Of a stretch of 64,000 nucleotides of DNA, positions 45,693-56,691 are shown one piece after another. The stretch is taken from contig NW_017386079.1 in NCBI RefSeq assembly GCF_000237925.1, forward strand, positions 124,001-188,000. Direction: 5' to 3'. Source of the DNA: Schistosoma mansoni. Its lineage: Eukaryota; Platyhelminthes; Trematoda; Strigeidida; Schistosomatidae. The notes below the pieces were generated by a model. That model saw only the letters and a program-made list of their open reading frames with translations. It was not told the origin of the DNA and searched no databases. The translations under genes and the position numbers were made by a program. Every line of letters begins with the position of its first letter. Positions within the stretch are counted from its first letter, which is position 1.

Positions 45693-45907
45693 TTATATAA
45701 TCACAAATAAGAGGGATATCCAAGGAATGGTGTTTTCATCATAAATGCTTATATCCAACCATATGAATGACTGAAGGTAATCGAAATATATGCAGAACAT
45801 TTTTTTTCGTATTTTAAATGTAAATTTTATTAATTATTAGTGAAAACAAATTTCTATGTATTTCTACGACCATACTAAACTGTTACTATTAGGGTGTTTA
45901 AAGTACA

Positions 45908-46254
45908 TGTAAGGATGGCTCGTTGGTAAACTCTAGGAAGCCTCAAGAAACACAGAAACAGCCAAAGACATTCCATCCAATCACCACTAGGGGAACATTC
46001 TAGAATGTCGACGTGTAGCTTCCCTATTGGATGAATAAGAATGACCCCCTATATGCCTATTGGTTTTCCGAAATGATGATTCAACAAAAAAAGTATAAAT
46101 ACATGAGATTTCTGTACTATATTTTGACACTGTTTTGGGGAATAAAATTCCTACTTACTAACCTTCTGTCTTTTCTCTTGCGACGTTGCGTGTACGATCG
46201 TTCAAGTAGTCTAGTAGTACGCGGCATAGTAAGAATCAAGCTTTAGATGTAACA
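45908..46254 (+). repeat. solo LTR, family 3, with 5-bp TSD (fossil)
   Basis: TGTAAGGATGGCTCG to TTTAGATGTAACA, 347 bp. The exact 5-bp repeat gtaca lies at 45903-45907 and 46255-46259. A TATA-like agtataaatacatg and gaataaaattcc lie inside. A second copy is at 58759-59099. It ends about 35 bp before a candidate splice acceptor. Confidence 0.82.
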
Positions 46255-46291
46255 GTACAGTATTAATAGCCGTTTTTAAAAACATTTTTAG

Positions 46292-46453
46292 CATGCTCGT
46301 CCCTGCCTTGGTTGTTTTGAAACTCAACTACTTGATCATAAGCTAGAATATTCAATTAACTTAAGTCGTTTAATCGAAGCCATTCCTAGAGATTCTTCTA
46401 AGACAGCTTGGAAATCACTGAGTAACAAATTTTCTTCTCGAAACGAAGAGTTA
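46292..46453 (+). CDS. candidate host internal exon, 54 codons
   Basis: An acceptor-like aaaaacatttttag precedes an open frame of exactly 162 bases, followed by gtaaat. It is phase 0 at both ends. The frame reads HARPCLGCFETQLLDHKLEY, then SINLSRLIEAIPRDSS, ending SSRNEEL. Composition is mixed and hydrophilic, unlike the repeat frames nearby. No family recognised. It lacks a start, so it is an internal exon or chance. Confidence 0.35.
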
Positions 46454-46649
46454 GTAAATGTACGAACAATCAATTCATATTTGGTGTAGGCTGATTATTA
46501 ACTGAAAACCATAGTAAAAATGAACATGTGTTTCTTCATACATTAGGCTCTTTCAGAAGTGTAAACCACTCCATCAAACATCATACTTGAAACCATCAAG
46601 CGTTAGTATGAGATCATTGATTTGAATTATAATTATCAACAAGCATTTT

Positions 46650-47095
46650 AAGCAAAGATGGAATAGTGGCTAGCAGTGGAATCCAGTTTGACGCGCGTTT
46701 CGTCTTATTTGGGACATCAATGAGAAGATTCAAACAAACAATAGGAAGTGAATTTAAACTTCACCCCATTGCACAAGCAAGTGGATATCAGGACTCAGTA
46801 GCTGAGTGGATAACGCGACGGCGTTTGAAGCGAACGTTACTGGGTTGGATTGCCACAGTGAACATCAACTCTGAGATTCAGGTATATCCAACTGACGAGT
46901 CTCAAATAGGATGAAACTCGCGTCCTGGATTCCACTGCTAGCCACTATTTCATCTTTGCTTATAATGCTTGTGAATTAAAGCTATATCGAGGCAATATGC
47001 ACAGTATGCGCATATGTCAACTAGAGACTGCTCAATTACAGTCCTAAACATCATTGGAAAATTCACACAAACAATACTAAGTAAATTTATACTTA
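46650..47095 (+). repeat. family A retroposon flanked by tail sequence on both sides
   Basis: Antisense hammerhead piece (to 46714), then sense tail end (agaagattcaaacaaacaat), linker, head, B box region, hammerhead (46875-46945, core mostly kept) and a full second tail. Confidence 0.8.
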
Positions 47096-47160
47096 TCAAC
47101 GTTATCAAGCACAGTCAATATGTAAAATCAAAGTTGAAATCATCCAATCCTATCGATAGA

Positions 47161-47310
47161 TGAATGTTATACAACCAACACAGATGAACCTCTCATATCA
47201 TGAATTCTAACCTCCTAGACTTTACACCGCAGTAACTGATATACAACCAACACAGATGAACCTCTCGTATTATCAATTCTAACCTCCTAGACTTCTCACC
47301 TCAATAACCT
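47161..47310. repeat. 72-bp tandem repeat, two copies
   Basis: Two adjacent units sharing atacaaccaacacagatgaa and ttctaacctcctagactt, starting near 47169 and 47241. Confidence 0.85.
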
Positions 47311-47623
47311 GAATATCATAAGTTTCCAGTTTGATTGTATACATAGAAGAAATGAATAATATGGGAATGTTATACGTTTATAATTGTTTATTATATATAT
47401 TGAATGAATACCATTCATAATTATGTTCATAAAACAAACAATATAGTTACATTGACGTCATGTTTACTTGTTATTTGTTTATCTATTATGCATGTAACCT
47501 TCATATTTAGAAGGTTGAACAACGATGTAATCAGATTACGTATATAACAAGTGAATTTGTTACTTAAATTCGTTTGATTAAAAGAAAATAATATTTATAT
47601 TTTTAACGTTTAAACATCTTAAA

Positions 47624-47900
47624 AGCAGAGATAGACAGTGGCTATCAGAGGAATCCAGGTTGACGCGCGTTTTGTCCTATTTAGGACTCGTCAGCTGGAT
47701 GTACCTGCATCTCAGAGTTGATATTCACTGTAGGTCTTGAACCTAGTACCTTTCACTTCACACGTCATTACGCTATTCACTTAGCTAATGAGTCTTGATA
47801 GTTATTTGCTTGCGCAATCAGATGATACATGTGAAGCACAAGCAAGTGGCTATCAGGACTCAGTAGGTCAGTGAAGAACGCCATAACGTTATATCAGCAT
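47624..47900. repeat. family A head-to-head pair
   Basis: Antisense hammerhead, B box and head (47624-47815), then a short sense head (gcaagtggctatcaggactc). Confidence 0.72.
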
Positions 47901-47935
47901 ATTACGGTTCTCAGCCAACAACTAAGATGTTTTAA

Positions 47936-48216
47936 ATTCATTTGATATTGTTTGTTTGAATCTTCATATTGATGTTAAGAACTGCTTTTGATCAGTCTCT
48001 TATTGGCATATGTATAAACTGTGAGTATTGCCTCAATATAGCCTTAATTCACAAGCATCATAAGCTTGGATGGATAGTAGCTAGCAGTGGAATCTAGTTC
48101 GAAGAGCGTTTCGTTCTATCTGGAACTCGTCAGCTGAATGTACCTGAATCTTGGAGTTGATGTTTACTCTGGGACTCGAACCCAGTTTCGTTTGCTTCAA
48201 ACGCCATCGCGTTATT
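47936..48216 (-). repeat. family A retroposon
   Basis: Antisense tail, diverged hammerhead and B box (gggactcgaacccag), truncated in the head. Confidence 0.75.
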
Positions 48217-48514
48217 CACACATATACATTATATGTATTAGTATAGAGTCATGATGAAAAACTAATTGAAAATAAATTTCTTCACTCGAATCGTTTATTT
48301 TTGTTTCACCAAATTGATTGGTAAAGTGAATCCGAACGGAGCAAATAAAACAATATACATTGAACATACATGTGAATGTTTACTGAATTCAGTAAATTGC
48401 TATATCAACCAAGTGACTAGTAGTCATAAGTTACTTACTAAAAAGTTGTTATATAACTATCAGTGTTCGGCTTAACTCATGTATTTTGTATGACCTTTTT
48501 TGTCATTATAGAGT

Positions 48515-48925
48515 TGTGGAGATTGTTAAGTTTGAATTGAGATCATGAATCAACTAATGTTAGACCACCATTGAAAACCTGGAAGCACTGGATTGACTTT
48601 TTTTTTCCTAGTATGCGACTCCTCAGTAGTGCACATCCACGATCGTGAACGCTGGACTCGAACCAAGATCTTCAGTCTCACGTTCGAATGCTTAACCTCT
48701 AGACCACTACTTCGTCATCCAACGGTGTTTATATCTAACTCCTAACAATACACAATATCGCTTGACCACCTATGTGAGATTCTTATCGAAGTTCTGGCGA
48801 CAAACCGTGATCAATGGAGTTCATCTATGTCGGATGTAAGGCAAATGCTACAGATGATGGTCGCACAATATCATGGATTGGTTAAAATTGAACATTAACA
48901 CCCTTGGATGCCGGCTCATTATTTT
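48515..48925 (-). repeat. family B retroposon, diverged subfamily
   Basis: Arm (gtggagattgttaagtttga), antisense hammerhead relic, B box (gactcgaacc), A box, subfamily body, then a sense body start (ggttaaaattgaacattaac). Confidence 0.7.
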
Positions 48926-49210
48926 TATTATCTTATTTTCTTAAAACTTAACATGCTTTTGTTAGATGATAATAACAAAGTCGTGCTCCAGTTGTTAATA
49001 ATATGAAACTTCATTAACACAATTAAGTCAGTTTATTGTATTATAATTGTCAGGAGACTCAACATGTCGATATGATCAATAATATTGTGTTGATATTCCC
49101 ATTAATCTTATCTAAATGCATCATGTGAAATATTATTTGGATCTAGTGTATAAGTTACAAAATCAATTTTTTTTATCCAACTAGAGTACATTTTTATTGA
49201 ACAAAGGTAG

Positions 49211-49514
49211 TGTAGTGAACAAGAACACGAGTGGGGACAATCGAATGTATTTGAGTTCAAAATTACAAACTATCTCATTAGATTCTGATAACTATACAGC
49301 AAATAGTTAATTTGCAAAATAACAATCAATTGTCTCAATCTTTACTGTTCCTTCTGCAAATATTAGTCCATATTCTCTGATTTCATTGTTCATGCATTTT
49401 TCTACCAATCAAGCTTCATTCCTGTTCTTTCCTTATCGATCTTCTGCCAAAATACATTCTATGTCTCACCATCAACATATATCACTTATTTGGATATAAG
49501 TAGACCACAGCACA
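49211..49514 (-). repeat. solo LTR, family 1, with 4-bp repeat (fossil)
   Basis: TGTAGTGAACAAGAACACG to ACCACAGCACA on the plus strand, with gtag on both sides (49207-49210 and 49515-49518). Confidence 0.65.
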
Positions 49515-49520
49515 GTAGCC

Positions 49521-49895
49521 TGTTTAAACATCTGGGTTACCCGTTCCTTTCATCTATATATTTCAACAAGTTATCTAATTTTGTTTGCTTGAATACACAA
49601 TTATGGCTATTAATTGCACAGCTGAATTCAGGTGCGTTTCTTAAAAGTGTACAACTTTTCGTTGTAACGGTTACATAAGGCCTAATCAGAGATATCGTTG
49701 TTGTTGGGAATATGTAGCGAAAAGAATGTACATTATTCAGATGTCGATCCATGAACTGCTAACTTCTAATTGGCGATCGCTCAATATTTGTCGTCAGGAT
49801 CGATCTTGAAGTAGGAAACGGGAACTTTTTGAAATACTTCGCTCCGAGAATCCTATATTGTACCAAAATATTGAATAAAGATAATAATAATAATA
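49521..49895 (+). repeat. unclassified dispersed repeat E, copy 2
   Basis: Match to 43131-43490, ending in aataaag and an (ATA)n run, which could be the tail of a retroposon. Confidence 0.55.
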
Positions 49896-50086
49896 GTAAA
49901 TGTTAAGAGTCAAGTTGGAAATATATGGTAAAGTGTCTTCAAAACTGGAAATCTTCACATAAAATAAGACAATGATTTGGTAATTTTTCTACAAGTTAAT
50001 ATGAAAGAACAATGTACTGTTCTAAATTCACTTGCTGTTGTTTGGTTGAATCTTCCCATTGACGCGATGACGTTTAAAGCAAACTG

Positions 50087-50110
50087 GATAACATTAAACT
50101 GTACTGCCGA
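50087..50110. repeat. Merlin terminal inverted repeat, left
   Basis: gataac followed by attaaactgtactgccga; pairs with 51175-51198. Confidence 0.92.
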
Positions 50111-50202
50111 CCTTTGAACGAATCTTAAATGACCTTGAGAAATATTAGCCAATCAAAAGACAGTTAGTATAAAGTAAAAATATATTATACAAAACTCAAA
50201 AA

Positions 50203-51119
50203 TTAGAGGGGATATTGTTCTTTTACATGACTTAAAAACTTATCAAGGTTAGATATTGGTTCATAAGTTTTAAAATCATAATGCATCCGATACAGGAACT
50301 CATCCATGTGGCTCCATAGTAGTCGACCTCTGGAACCATGATAAGGTCTCAAGAATTCTTTTAGCTTCGACCACATACCTTCAATGTTATTAGTGTGGAC
50401 CCCAGTTGTAGGGTCTACGAAGTGACGCTTGTGTACGACAACCTCATGCACGTAGCCCAGTCTACTTAGGCACCTGTAGGCTCTCCAATCGTCCGTATAT
50501 ACCGTAGTTCCCGGCAGCACGTATTGTTGTATAATCGGTATTATTGTCGGTGCCTTTCGGTTCCTGACTTTTTGGAAATGTCCTTTTCCTAGTGATCTAT
50601 CATAGATTCCAAGGACCTGTGAGGTATATTTATGGAAGAGGTGCTTACCCAATCTTCTTTGATACTGCGGCCACGGTTGAATTTGCGTCTCCTTACGACT
50701 GTTTCATCTATTTCAACAATCCTCCCAACTCCTCCATATGATTCGTGTACGCTTGTTAATTTTGTAGCACATATTTCTCGGCAATACTCGTACCACTGAA
50801 CTGCCGAAACGCCACTTACATCGGAAAATGTGGCCGCGAGTGTAACTGGTGCTTTTATTATCCAATTGGCAACAAGGATCATTATCTGCCTTAACCTTAA
50901 TTTCGATCGAGCGAAGAAAGTTCCTGCTCGAGCTGACTTTCTCTTCCAACATGAAGAACATCGAAAGATAACATCATCTCGGCAGGTTGCACGCTGTACA
51001 ATGGTCATTTCACTACCACAGTCACAAGTATATGAACTTCTCAATAATCCTTTCTCTTGAAGACGCTCAATTATAACGTCTTCGTTAAAATCCTCTGTAA
51101 AACGGTCGTACGTAAGCAT
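50203..51119 (-). CDS. Merlin transposase (IS1595/IS1016-type DDE), 294 residues after removal of one mini-intron
   Basis: Starts at ATG 51119 (MLTYDRFTEDFNEDV). Codons 1-157 run to 50649, a 32-nt GT-AG intron follows (50648-50617, gtaagc..cacag), and codons 158-294 run to the stop at 50203. The junction reads IKEDW then VLGIYDRSLG in phase 0. Zinc-ribbon cysteines lie at about 32, 34, 54 and 57. The ISXO2-like DDE fold is seen in VEIDET (D138), VYTDDWRAY (D199) and HTNNIEGMWSKLKEF (E236). The protein would cut and paste DNA at the element's inverted repeats in the nucleus. Without splicing, two overlapping frames of 176 and 149 codons result. Family call is strong; the intron is inferred from frame, splice bases and the short introns known in schistosomes. 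Confidence 0.9.
50617..50648 (-). other. putative 32-nt mini-intron in Merlin transposase
   Basis: Minus-strand gtaagcacctc..cctcacag. Removal keeps phase 0 and joins the two halves of the DDE domain without loss of a conserved block. An alternative is a frame-shifting insertion. Confidence 0.7.
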
Positions 51120-51174
51120 TTTGAAACAAAATTAGCGCCGTGACCTTGAAAACCCGCGAAAGCTTCTGATTGGC

Positions 51175-51198
51175 TCGGCAGTACAGTTTAATCCTACC
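51175..51198. repeat. Merlin terminal inverted repeat, right
   Basis: tcggcagtacagtttaat followed by cctacc. Confidence 0.92.
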
Positions 51199-51349
51199 GC
51201 AAACTGTACTGGGTTCAAGTCCCAGAGTGAACATCAACTCTGAGATGCAGGTACATCCGAGTCCAAAATAGGACTATCCACTTCTACTTATAATCTACTG
51301 TTCTGTTCAGTTGTAAATGTTTTTATTAAACAACATAAACACGATCATT

Positions 51350-51523
51350 GATAGCAGAGATGAATGGTGGCTAGTAGTGGAATCCAGTTTAACGTGAGTT
51401 TCATCCTATTTTGGACTCATCAGCTAGATGTACCTGAATCCGCATAGGATGAACATATGCCAATATGAAACTGATCAATTGCATTTCTAAACATCCATAA
51501 GAAGATTCAAACAACCTATACAA
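51350..51523. repeat. family A head-to-tail-inverted fragment
   Basis: Antisense hammerhead (CAAACTGG subfamily) joined to a sense tail (aagattcaaacaacctatac). Confidence 0.7.
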
Positions 51524-51774
51524 AAATCAATTAACATAAACATGATTAAAAACATGAAGTTCAGCGAAGGGATCTCTTTGAGATGAACTTATTATCAAGC
51601 TGTACAATCATATATATGTGTATGAAAATGTTTTGTTAATTTATTTTTATCGACTTAGATAGAGTTAGTGAATAACATAATTAAAATAAGTCAGATACGA
51701 TAACGAACTTCGAATACGTATATTTTGTACACTCAATATTCTGAACAGATAATCAGAGAAATGAAGTAAGGAAA

Positions 51775-52020
51775 TTGAAATGAAATGAAGCAAAGCGGAG
51801 AAATTGAGTGAATCAAGCGTGATTCAATATTTATTGTCAGACAAAAATACGTTACTGATATGTGATGAATAGGGTAAGCAATGAATACACACATACGATC
51901 ATATAGAAATAGTCAGGATTAATAAGCAAATAATTAGCAAGAATGAAATTTGATTTAAGGAGAATGAATAAATGGGTCTATTCAGAAGGTAGACTAACCT
52001 ATAGTACCAGACACCAAAAA
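51775..52020 (+). repeat. unclassified dispersed repeat J, copy 2
   Basis: aatatttattgtcagacaaa to accatacacc-like end; see 7490-7865. Confidence 0.45.
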
Positions 52021-52106
52021 AGTGATTTTTAAACTATATTCGTATTGAACTGGACAATAACTATCGTAAACATATTAACGGATTATCAACGTAGACTTTT
52101 TATAGA

Positions 52107-52623
52107 TGTTATAACTTGTATGCCTGAGTGCCCTGTTTATATATATGAAACGACGATGCCGCCAATTAGAAATCAGAGATTTATTGATCGGACCAGTAAC
52201 ACACGAAACTTGTACGAGCACTCTTGAGTACTTATCAGTCCTGCTTTCTGCCTAGTCCAGCCAGTTAAGTCTAGAACACCAATAACAGCCTCTGCAATAT
52301 AAATCATTATTGACAAACATACTGGGTTTATGTATCAAACAGAGAGACTACATCGTAACATAAAATAGAAAATAACATTTGTACAATATTTGTCCGAATG
52401 TGGCTGTGAATATGGGGAATAGTAATTAATGGACTAGTTATAACTCAAGAATGGTGATCGTATGATCAGAGTTTATGGGTCAAAATGAAGCTCATAAGAT
52501 AAGGAACATGAATATGAATAGTTAGGTTACTTAACAGTTATACAATAGCAAATATACGTATCACATTGGTCCATAAATTGTTCTCAAATGTTGCCATTCA
52601 TAATTCTCTTCGGGATATAACCA
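52107..52623 (-). repeat. solo LTR, family 2, with 4-bp TSD (fossil)
   Basis: Plus strand TGTTATAACTTGTATGCC to CGGGATATAACCA. The 4-bp repeat taga lies at 52103-52106 and 52624-52627. Confidence 0.78.
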
Positions 52624-52642
52624 TAGACATATAAATTCATTT

Positions 52643-52921
52643 AGTGTTGTTTGTTTGAATCTTCCCATCGATGTGTTAGGACTGCAACTGGTCAGTCTCT
52701 AATTGGCATATGTCCATACTGTGCGTATCGCCTCGATATAGCCTTAATTCACAAGCATGGTAAGCAGAGATGGATAGTGGCTAGCAGTGGGTACTGGGTT
52801 CGAGTCTCAGAGTGAATATCAACTCTGAGATGCAGGTACATCCAGCTGACGAGTCCCAAATAGGATGAAATGAGCGTCCTGGATTCCACTGCTAGCCACT
52901 ATCCAACTGTGCTTACCATAG
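52643..52921. repeat. family A foldback copy
   Basis: Antisense tail to gtggctagcagtggg, then sense B box (tactgggttcgagtctcaga), hammerhead (core CTGACGA..GAAA kept, stem III changed) and ccactgctagccactatcca. The ends form a long inverted match. Confidence 0.82.
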
Positions 52922-54100
52922 AAATATAATTTAATAGGACTCTCTTCTCTCTTACTAACATATGCAAATGCTTAAAAAAAGCTAGTTAGACTTATCTTCT
53001 ATACATGACAAGCTAATTTCATCTTGAAGAACGTTAAGTATCTTTACTAACTAATGGATCTATCCAACATATGGCCAATATTTCAGATAATTATACTTAT
53101 ATTGAATTATTCATATCAGTACTATCAGTTTGCCTAAGACACTCATGTTCAAATATGAACTTAATTTGTGAATAACAGTAACTAAACTTAAGGAATTTGT
53201 TAAGGGAATAGATATTGAACGATGACTTAAAAAGATATAGTGATACAAGAAGACATCCATTGTCATTTACAAATGTATGTCTACAAACATCAAGATTCAC
53301 TTCGAATAACCTACTATCTGTAGTAGATTAAACTATCTCCTTCTACTTTCGATTCAAAGATTATCTTAATCTAACGCTTGTATTATGGCTTATTATTGTC
53401 TATTGCTTTCTTTCATAAATGTAAGTGGATTTTATGCGATCGCCTGATCGTCAACTCCTACTTTTCTTTTTTTTTCATAGTCTTTCTCATTCCCATTACT
53501 TTACATGTTCCTTTTGATACATAATGTGCCTTTTGGCTAGATATAAACCGCTACAATAAGTTATTTATATGAAGTTATCTACAGATGCTTTGATATGAGC
53601 AGAATAGAATAATTGTATCATTATATCTAATATATAATGTTTAATATGATGTCATTACTATTGTATTGTTTAATCATAGAATAAATTAACAACTGACTGG
53701 TTAGTTAGATTGTTTTCTCACTTTCACTCCAATTATTCTAATCAAAAAGGGAATTCTGTCGGAATAAAAAAGAATGTGAAATCAGTTTTTTTCATATATA
53801 GTAACTGCTTTTATTCTTTTATCTATGTATCTCACTCTGTATAGTCGGATTTGAATATATTGACGTCAACTATTCGTTTTTTTTGGAGAACAGATATATT
53901 TTTGGGTGTATTTATAAAAATTAAGCAGATATTAAATGTTTCCATTATGTGAATACAATTTTATGTTTTTTATTCAGAGATAACTATCGGAATATAATTC
54001 TCGTCGAAAAATGTTACTTTTAAATTTGAACTACTTATGAGTAGTCACAATTATTCACTTAAATTTATTACAATGTACTTCATTCAGATCACAAAATACG
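52922..54100. other. AT-rich stretch, no gene recognised
   Basis: No frame with support and no repeat family matched. Simple T and A runs near 53465 and 53880. Confidence 0.45.
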
Positions 54101-54109
54101 TTTTATTAA

Positions 54110-54113
54110 AGAT

Positions 54114-54175
<62 letters not shown>
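54110..54175. repeat. (AAT)n microsatellite
   Basis: About 20 AAT units with two AATG interruptions. The asparagine-rich open frame across it is not a gene. Confidence 0.95.
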
Positions 54176-54705
54176 GTGCTATCTTTGACTATGAATCACT
54201 GATCTACCTATGCTTAGTTATCAAATGCTTTCATTCATTCGACACTAAGTGTGGTTTGATGAGATCGTTTAATTTCATCTTTTTGAATTTAGTTTTCTCG
54301 ACAATGGAGCTTGTAAAGTAGTCATAAACAATTAAAAAATATTATCGCAAAGTGGTTTTAGATATATTGAATCGGTCGTGTGTGTTTCACAAGGATTTCA
54401 AGTTTTTCAATTTATCAAATATTCTGATTGAATAGGTTATGCAACTGAATGACTTAATGATCTGCTGAAACAAACAGATAGCTTTCTAAAGCTTATTGGA
54501 AAAAAGTGTAGGTGTCATTCATCTAAATATTCACTATAAAATTATGATGAAAACCAGTAACAGTGTGAGAAACCAAATTAGGAAATCAAATATAAAGCGA
54601 GTAATACTTTTAATTTGTTATTCATGCCTCACTTCTTTTTGGTTATCAAGGCGTGAGCAATTTAAGTGATCTAAACAACGATATAACTGTTGTAACTTTT
54701 GAAGG

Positions 54706-55040
54706 CGAAGATGAATGATGGCTAACAGTGGAATCCAGTTCGACGCGCGTTTCGTCATATTTGGAACTCGTCAGTTTAATGTGGCTGCATCTCAGAGTTG
54801 ATATTCACTCTGAGACTCCAACACAGTACTGTTCGCTTCAAACGCCATCACGTTACCCACTTAACTACTGAATCCTCATAGCCACTTGCTTCTGTGATAA
54901 TGAGAAGTTTAAATTCACATGGTATTGTTCACTTGAATCTTTCCATTGATGCTTACAGCACTGCAATATCGAGGCAATACTCACAGTATGCACATATGCC
55001 AATAAAAGACTGATCAACTACAGTCCTAAACATCGATGGC
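54706..55040 (-). repeat. family A retroposon with inverted tail
   Basis: Antisense hammerhead, B box, A box, head and linker, then the start of a tail and a facing sense tail (ggcaatactcacagtatgca). Confidence 0.75.
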
Positions 55041-55179
55041 ATCTTCCTCGTGACTTATGAAGAATCTCAGGATTTACCATGTAGTATTATAATTTTTCTG
55101 AATGAAAATCCTCCAACTTACAGGGCAAAGTTTAAATGATCTAGATACTATTTTCTAGTTATCTTCTTTAATTTAGCAA

Positions 55180-55282
55180 GGTTATTTTCTACAAGACTGG
55201 ATTGATGATCTCATATTCAACCCTCCTCTTTTTCCCCAAACATGGAACCGATAATATTCCTAGAAGAGTTACAAGCGGTGTT
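55180..55282 (+). repeat. gttagcg module, diverged
   Basis: ttctacaagactggattgat, caaccctcctctttttccc, ending caagcggtgttt, directly before a LINE frame. Confidence 0.55.
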
Positions 55283-56115
55283 TATTCGAATGCGTTGACA
55301 ACTTCATTTATCTTGAAAGTTTGATCAGTCCTAATGGACTGGTATCTGACGAAATCTCAGCACGGATTGAAAAAGCTCGTTTGGCTTTTGCCAACTTACG
55401 TCACCTATGGCGAAGACGAGACATCCGTCTATCAATTAAGGGACGAGTATACTGCGCAGCAGTTCGTTCTGTTCTACTTTACGGCTGTGAAATATGGCCA
55501 TTAGGAGTAGAAGATACTCGTAAGCTATTAGTATTTGACCACAGATGCCTTAGAAATATTGTTTGCATCTTCCGGGATCATCGGGTAAGTAATAGTGAGG
55601 TTATTGGGGAATGATGGTAAGACAGTTGATGAGGTCATGAATCTTCATCGACTGAGATGGTTGGGCCACGTGTTATGTACACCTGAACACCGATTGCCAC
55701 GATGCGCTATGCTGACTAGTATCGGCGATGGTTGGAAGAGAGTTAGGGGCGGCCAAACCAAAACGTGGCATCAGTGCTTGAAGTCACTAACTTCTAGTCT
55801 CAGCCATGTTGGTAGATGCAGACTACTTGGTTGGGGTCTGCGTGACTATCATAACCAATGGTCGGAGACTCTAGGTAGGCGTAGGTGTATACACTCTTTA
55901 TCTTCCCTTAAACCTTGAGATTAAAAATTGCTTCATATTTGTCTTCCTTCCTATACTATATCCTTATGCACAACCTATCTTTTATATATTACCACCACTA
56001 AATTAACTACTTCTATGAATCCGTTATCCATCTTGTTGTGCTAACGAAGTATGGCAACTTGGACCGATGAATAAATGTGCCTGGTCCTACGTTGTAGCTG
56101 ACTGACTGACTAACT
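55283..56115 (+). mobile_element. non-LTR retrotransposon, C-terminal reverse-transcriptase end and 3' UTR
   Basis: Frame RVDNFIYLESLISPNGLVSD, then RIEKARLAFANLRHLWRR and GRVYCAAVRSVLLYGCEIW, then (next frame) MNLHRLRWLGHVLCTPEHRL and QTKTWHQCLKSLTSSLSHVG. One frame break near 55600. The 3' UTR ends in a GACT-type tetranucleotide tail (agctgactgactgact). RTE-like, but a different family from the TAAG-tailed copies. A common schistosome LINE C-terminus. Confidence 0.85.
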
Positions 56116-56179
56116 GGTGTTTATTCAATTAACCCAGTATTATATTTAAATAGAATAATTCATTAGATCTTCAGTAATT

Positions 56180-56470
56180 ATCAGATTTACAACGATATTT
56201 CCCCCCTCACACCCCCCGAAAAAAAATAAATCTTTTAATATTATAACAATACTTTTAGTCTAGACATTTTAATTTATAATAAATTGATACTCTTAATAGT
56301 AATAATAATAATAATGGTAGTAATAAAATGAAAGTAAGTTTTTGCGTGAAAAGAAACCTCCCCCCCACCAAAAAAAAATGACGAATTTAGTGTGTTTCTA
56401 TGAAAACGCATACTGAACAATGAATATATATTCCCCTCCCCCTTTTCGTTCATTTTACTCATGGTGCAAA
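56180..56470. repeat. low-complexity C-run and A-run cluster
   Basis: Several runs of C (56198-56215, 56358-56368, 56432-56440) with A runs and an (ATA)n stretch near 56300. Confidence 0.8.
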
Positions 56471-56691
56471 CATTTGTTTTATTACTTCCCCCCTCTTTTT
56501 ATACTGAACAGAAATAAATTCTAATTATCACTTTATTTCATCTTAGTTGGCATGAAGTTTGGCTAAGCAGAAAAAAATGAAACAATGAAAATTTGATATA
56601 TCGATTATAGATAATAATAATAATAACTGGTAATGATTGACATTTTCTATTCATGAAATAAGTATTCATGAGAATAGTTAGATAAATTGAA

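Larger units (their letters stand above)
50087..51198 (-). mobile_element. Merlin DNA transposon, apparently complete
   Basis: 1112 bp bounded by inverted repeats: 18 exact bases ATTAAACTGTACTGCCGA, extended to 24 with three mismatches. An exact 8-bp target duplication gcaaactg flanks it (50079-50086 and 51199-51206), as expected for Merlin. One transposase gene fills most of it. Both ends also carry CCAATCA.AAG and tgaccttga motifs. Base composition is clearly less AT-rich than its surroundings. It looks recent; mobility is inferred. Confidence 0.93.
50015..51293 (+). repeat. family A retroposon interrupted by Merlin
   Basis: Tail start and head (ttcccattgacgcgatgacg) run to 50086. The unit resumes at 51199 with tactgggttcaagtcccaga and a shortened hammerhead. 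Removing 50087-51206 restores the usual tRNA-like order. Confidence 0.82.

Noticed and set aside
47161-47310. CRISPR-like array
   Set aside because: Only two 72-bp tandem units without spacers, in a eukaryotic sequence.
54037-54321. 94-codon frame with poly-asparagine
   Set aside because: It spans an (AAT)n microsatellite and lacks coding features.
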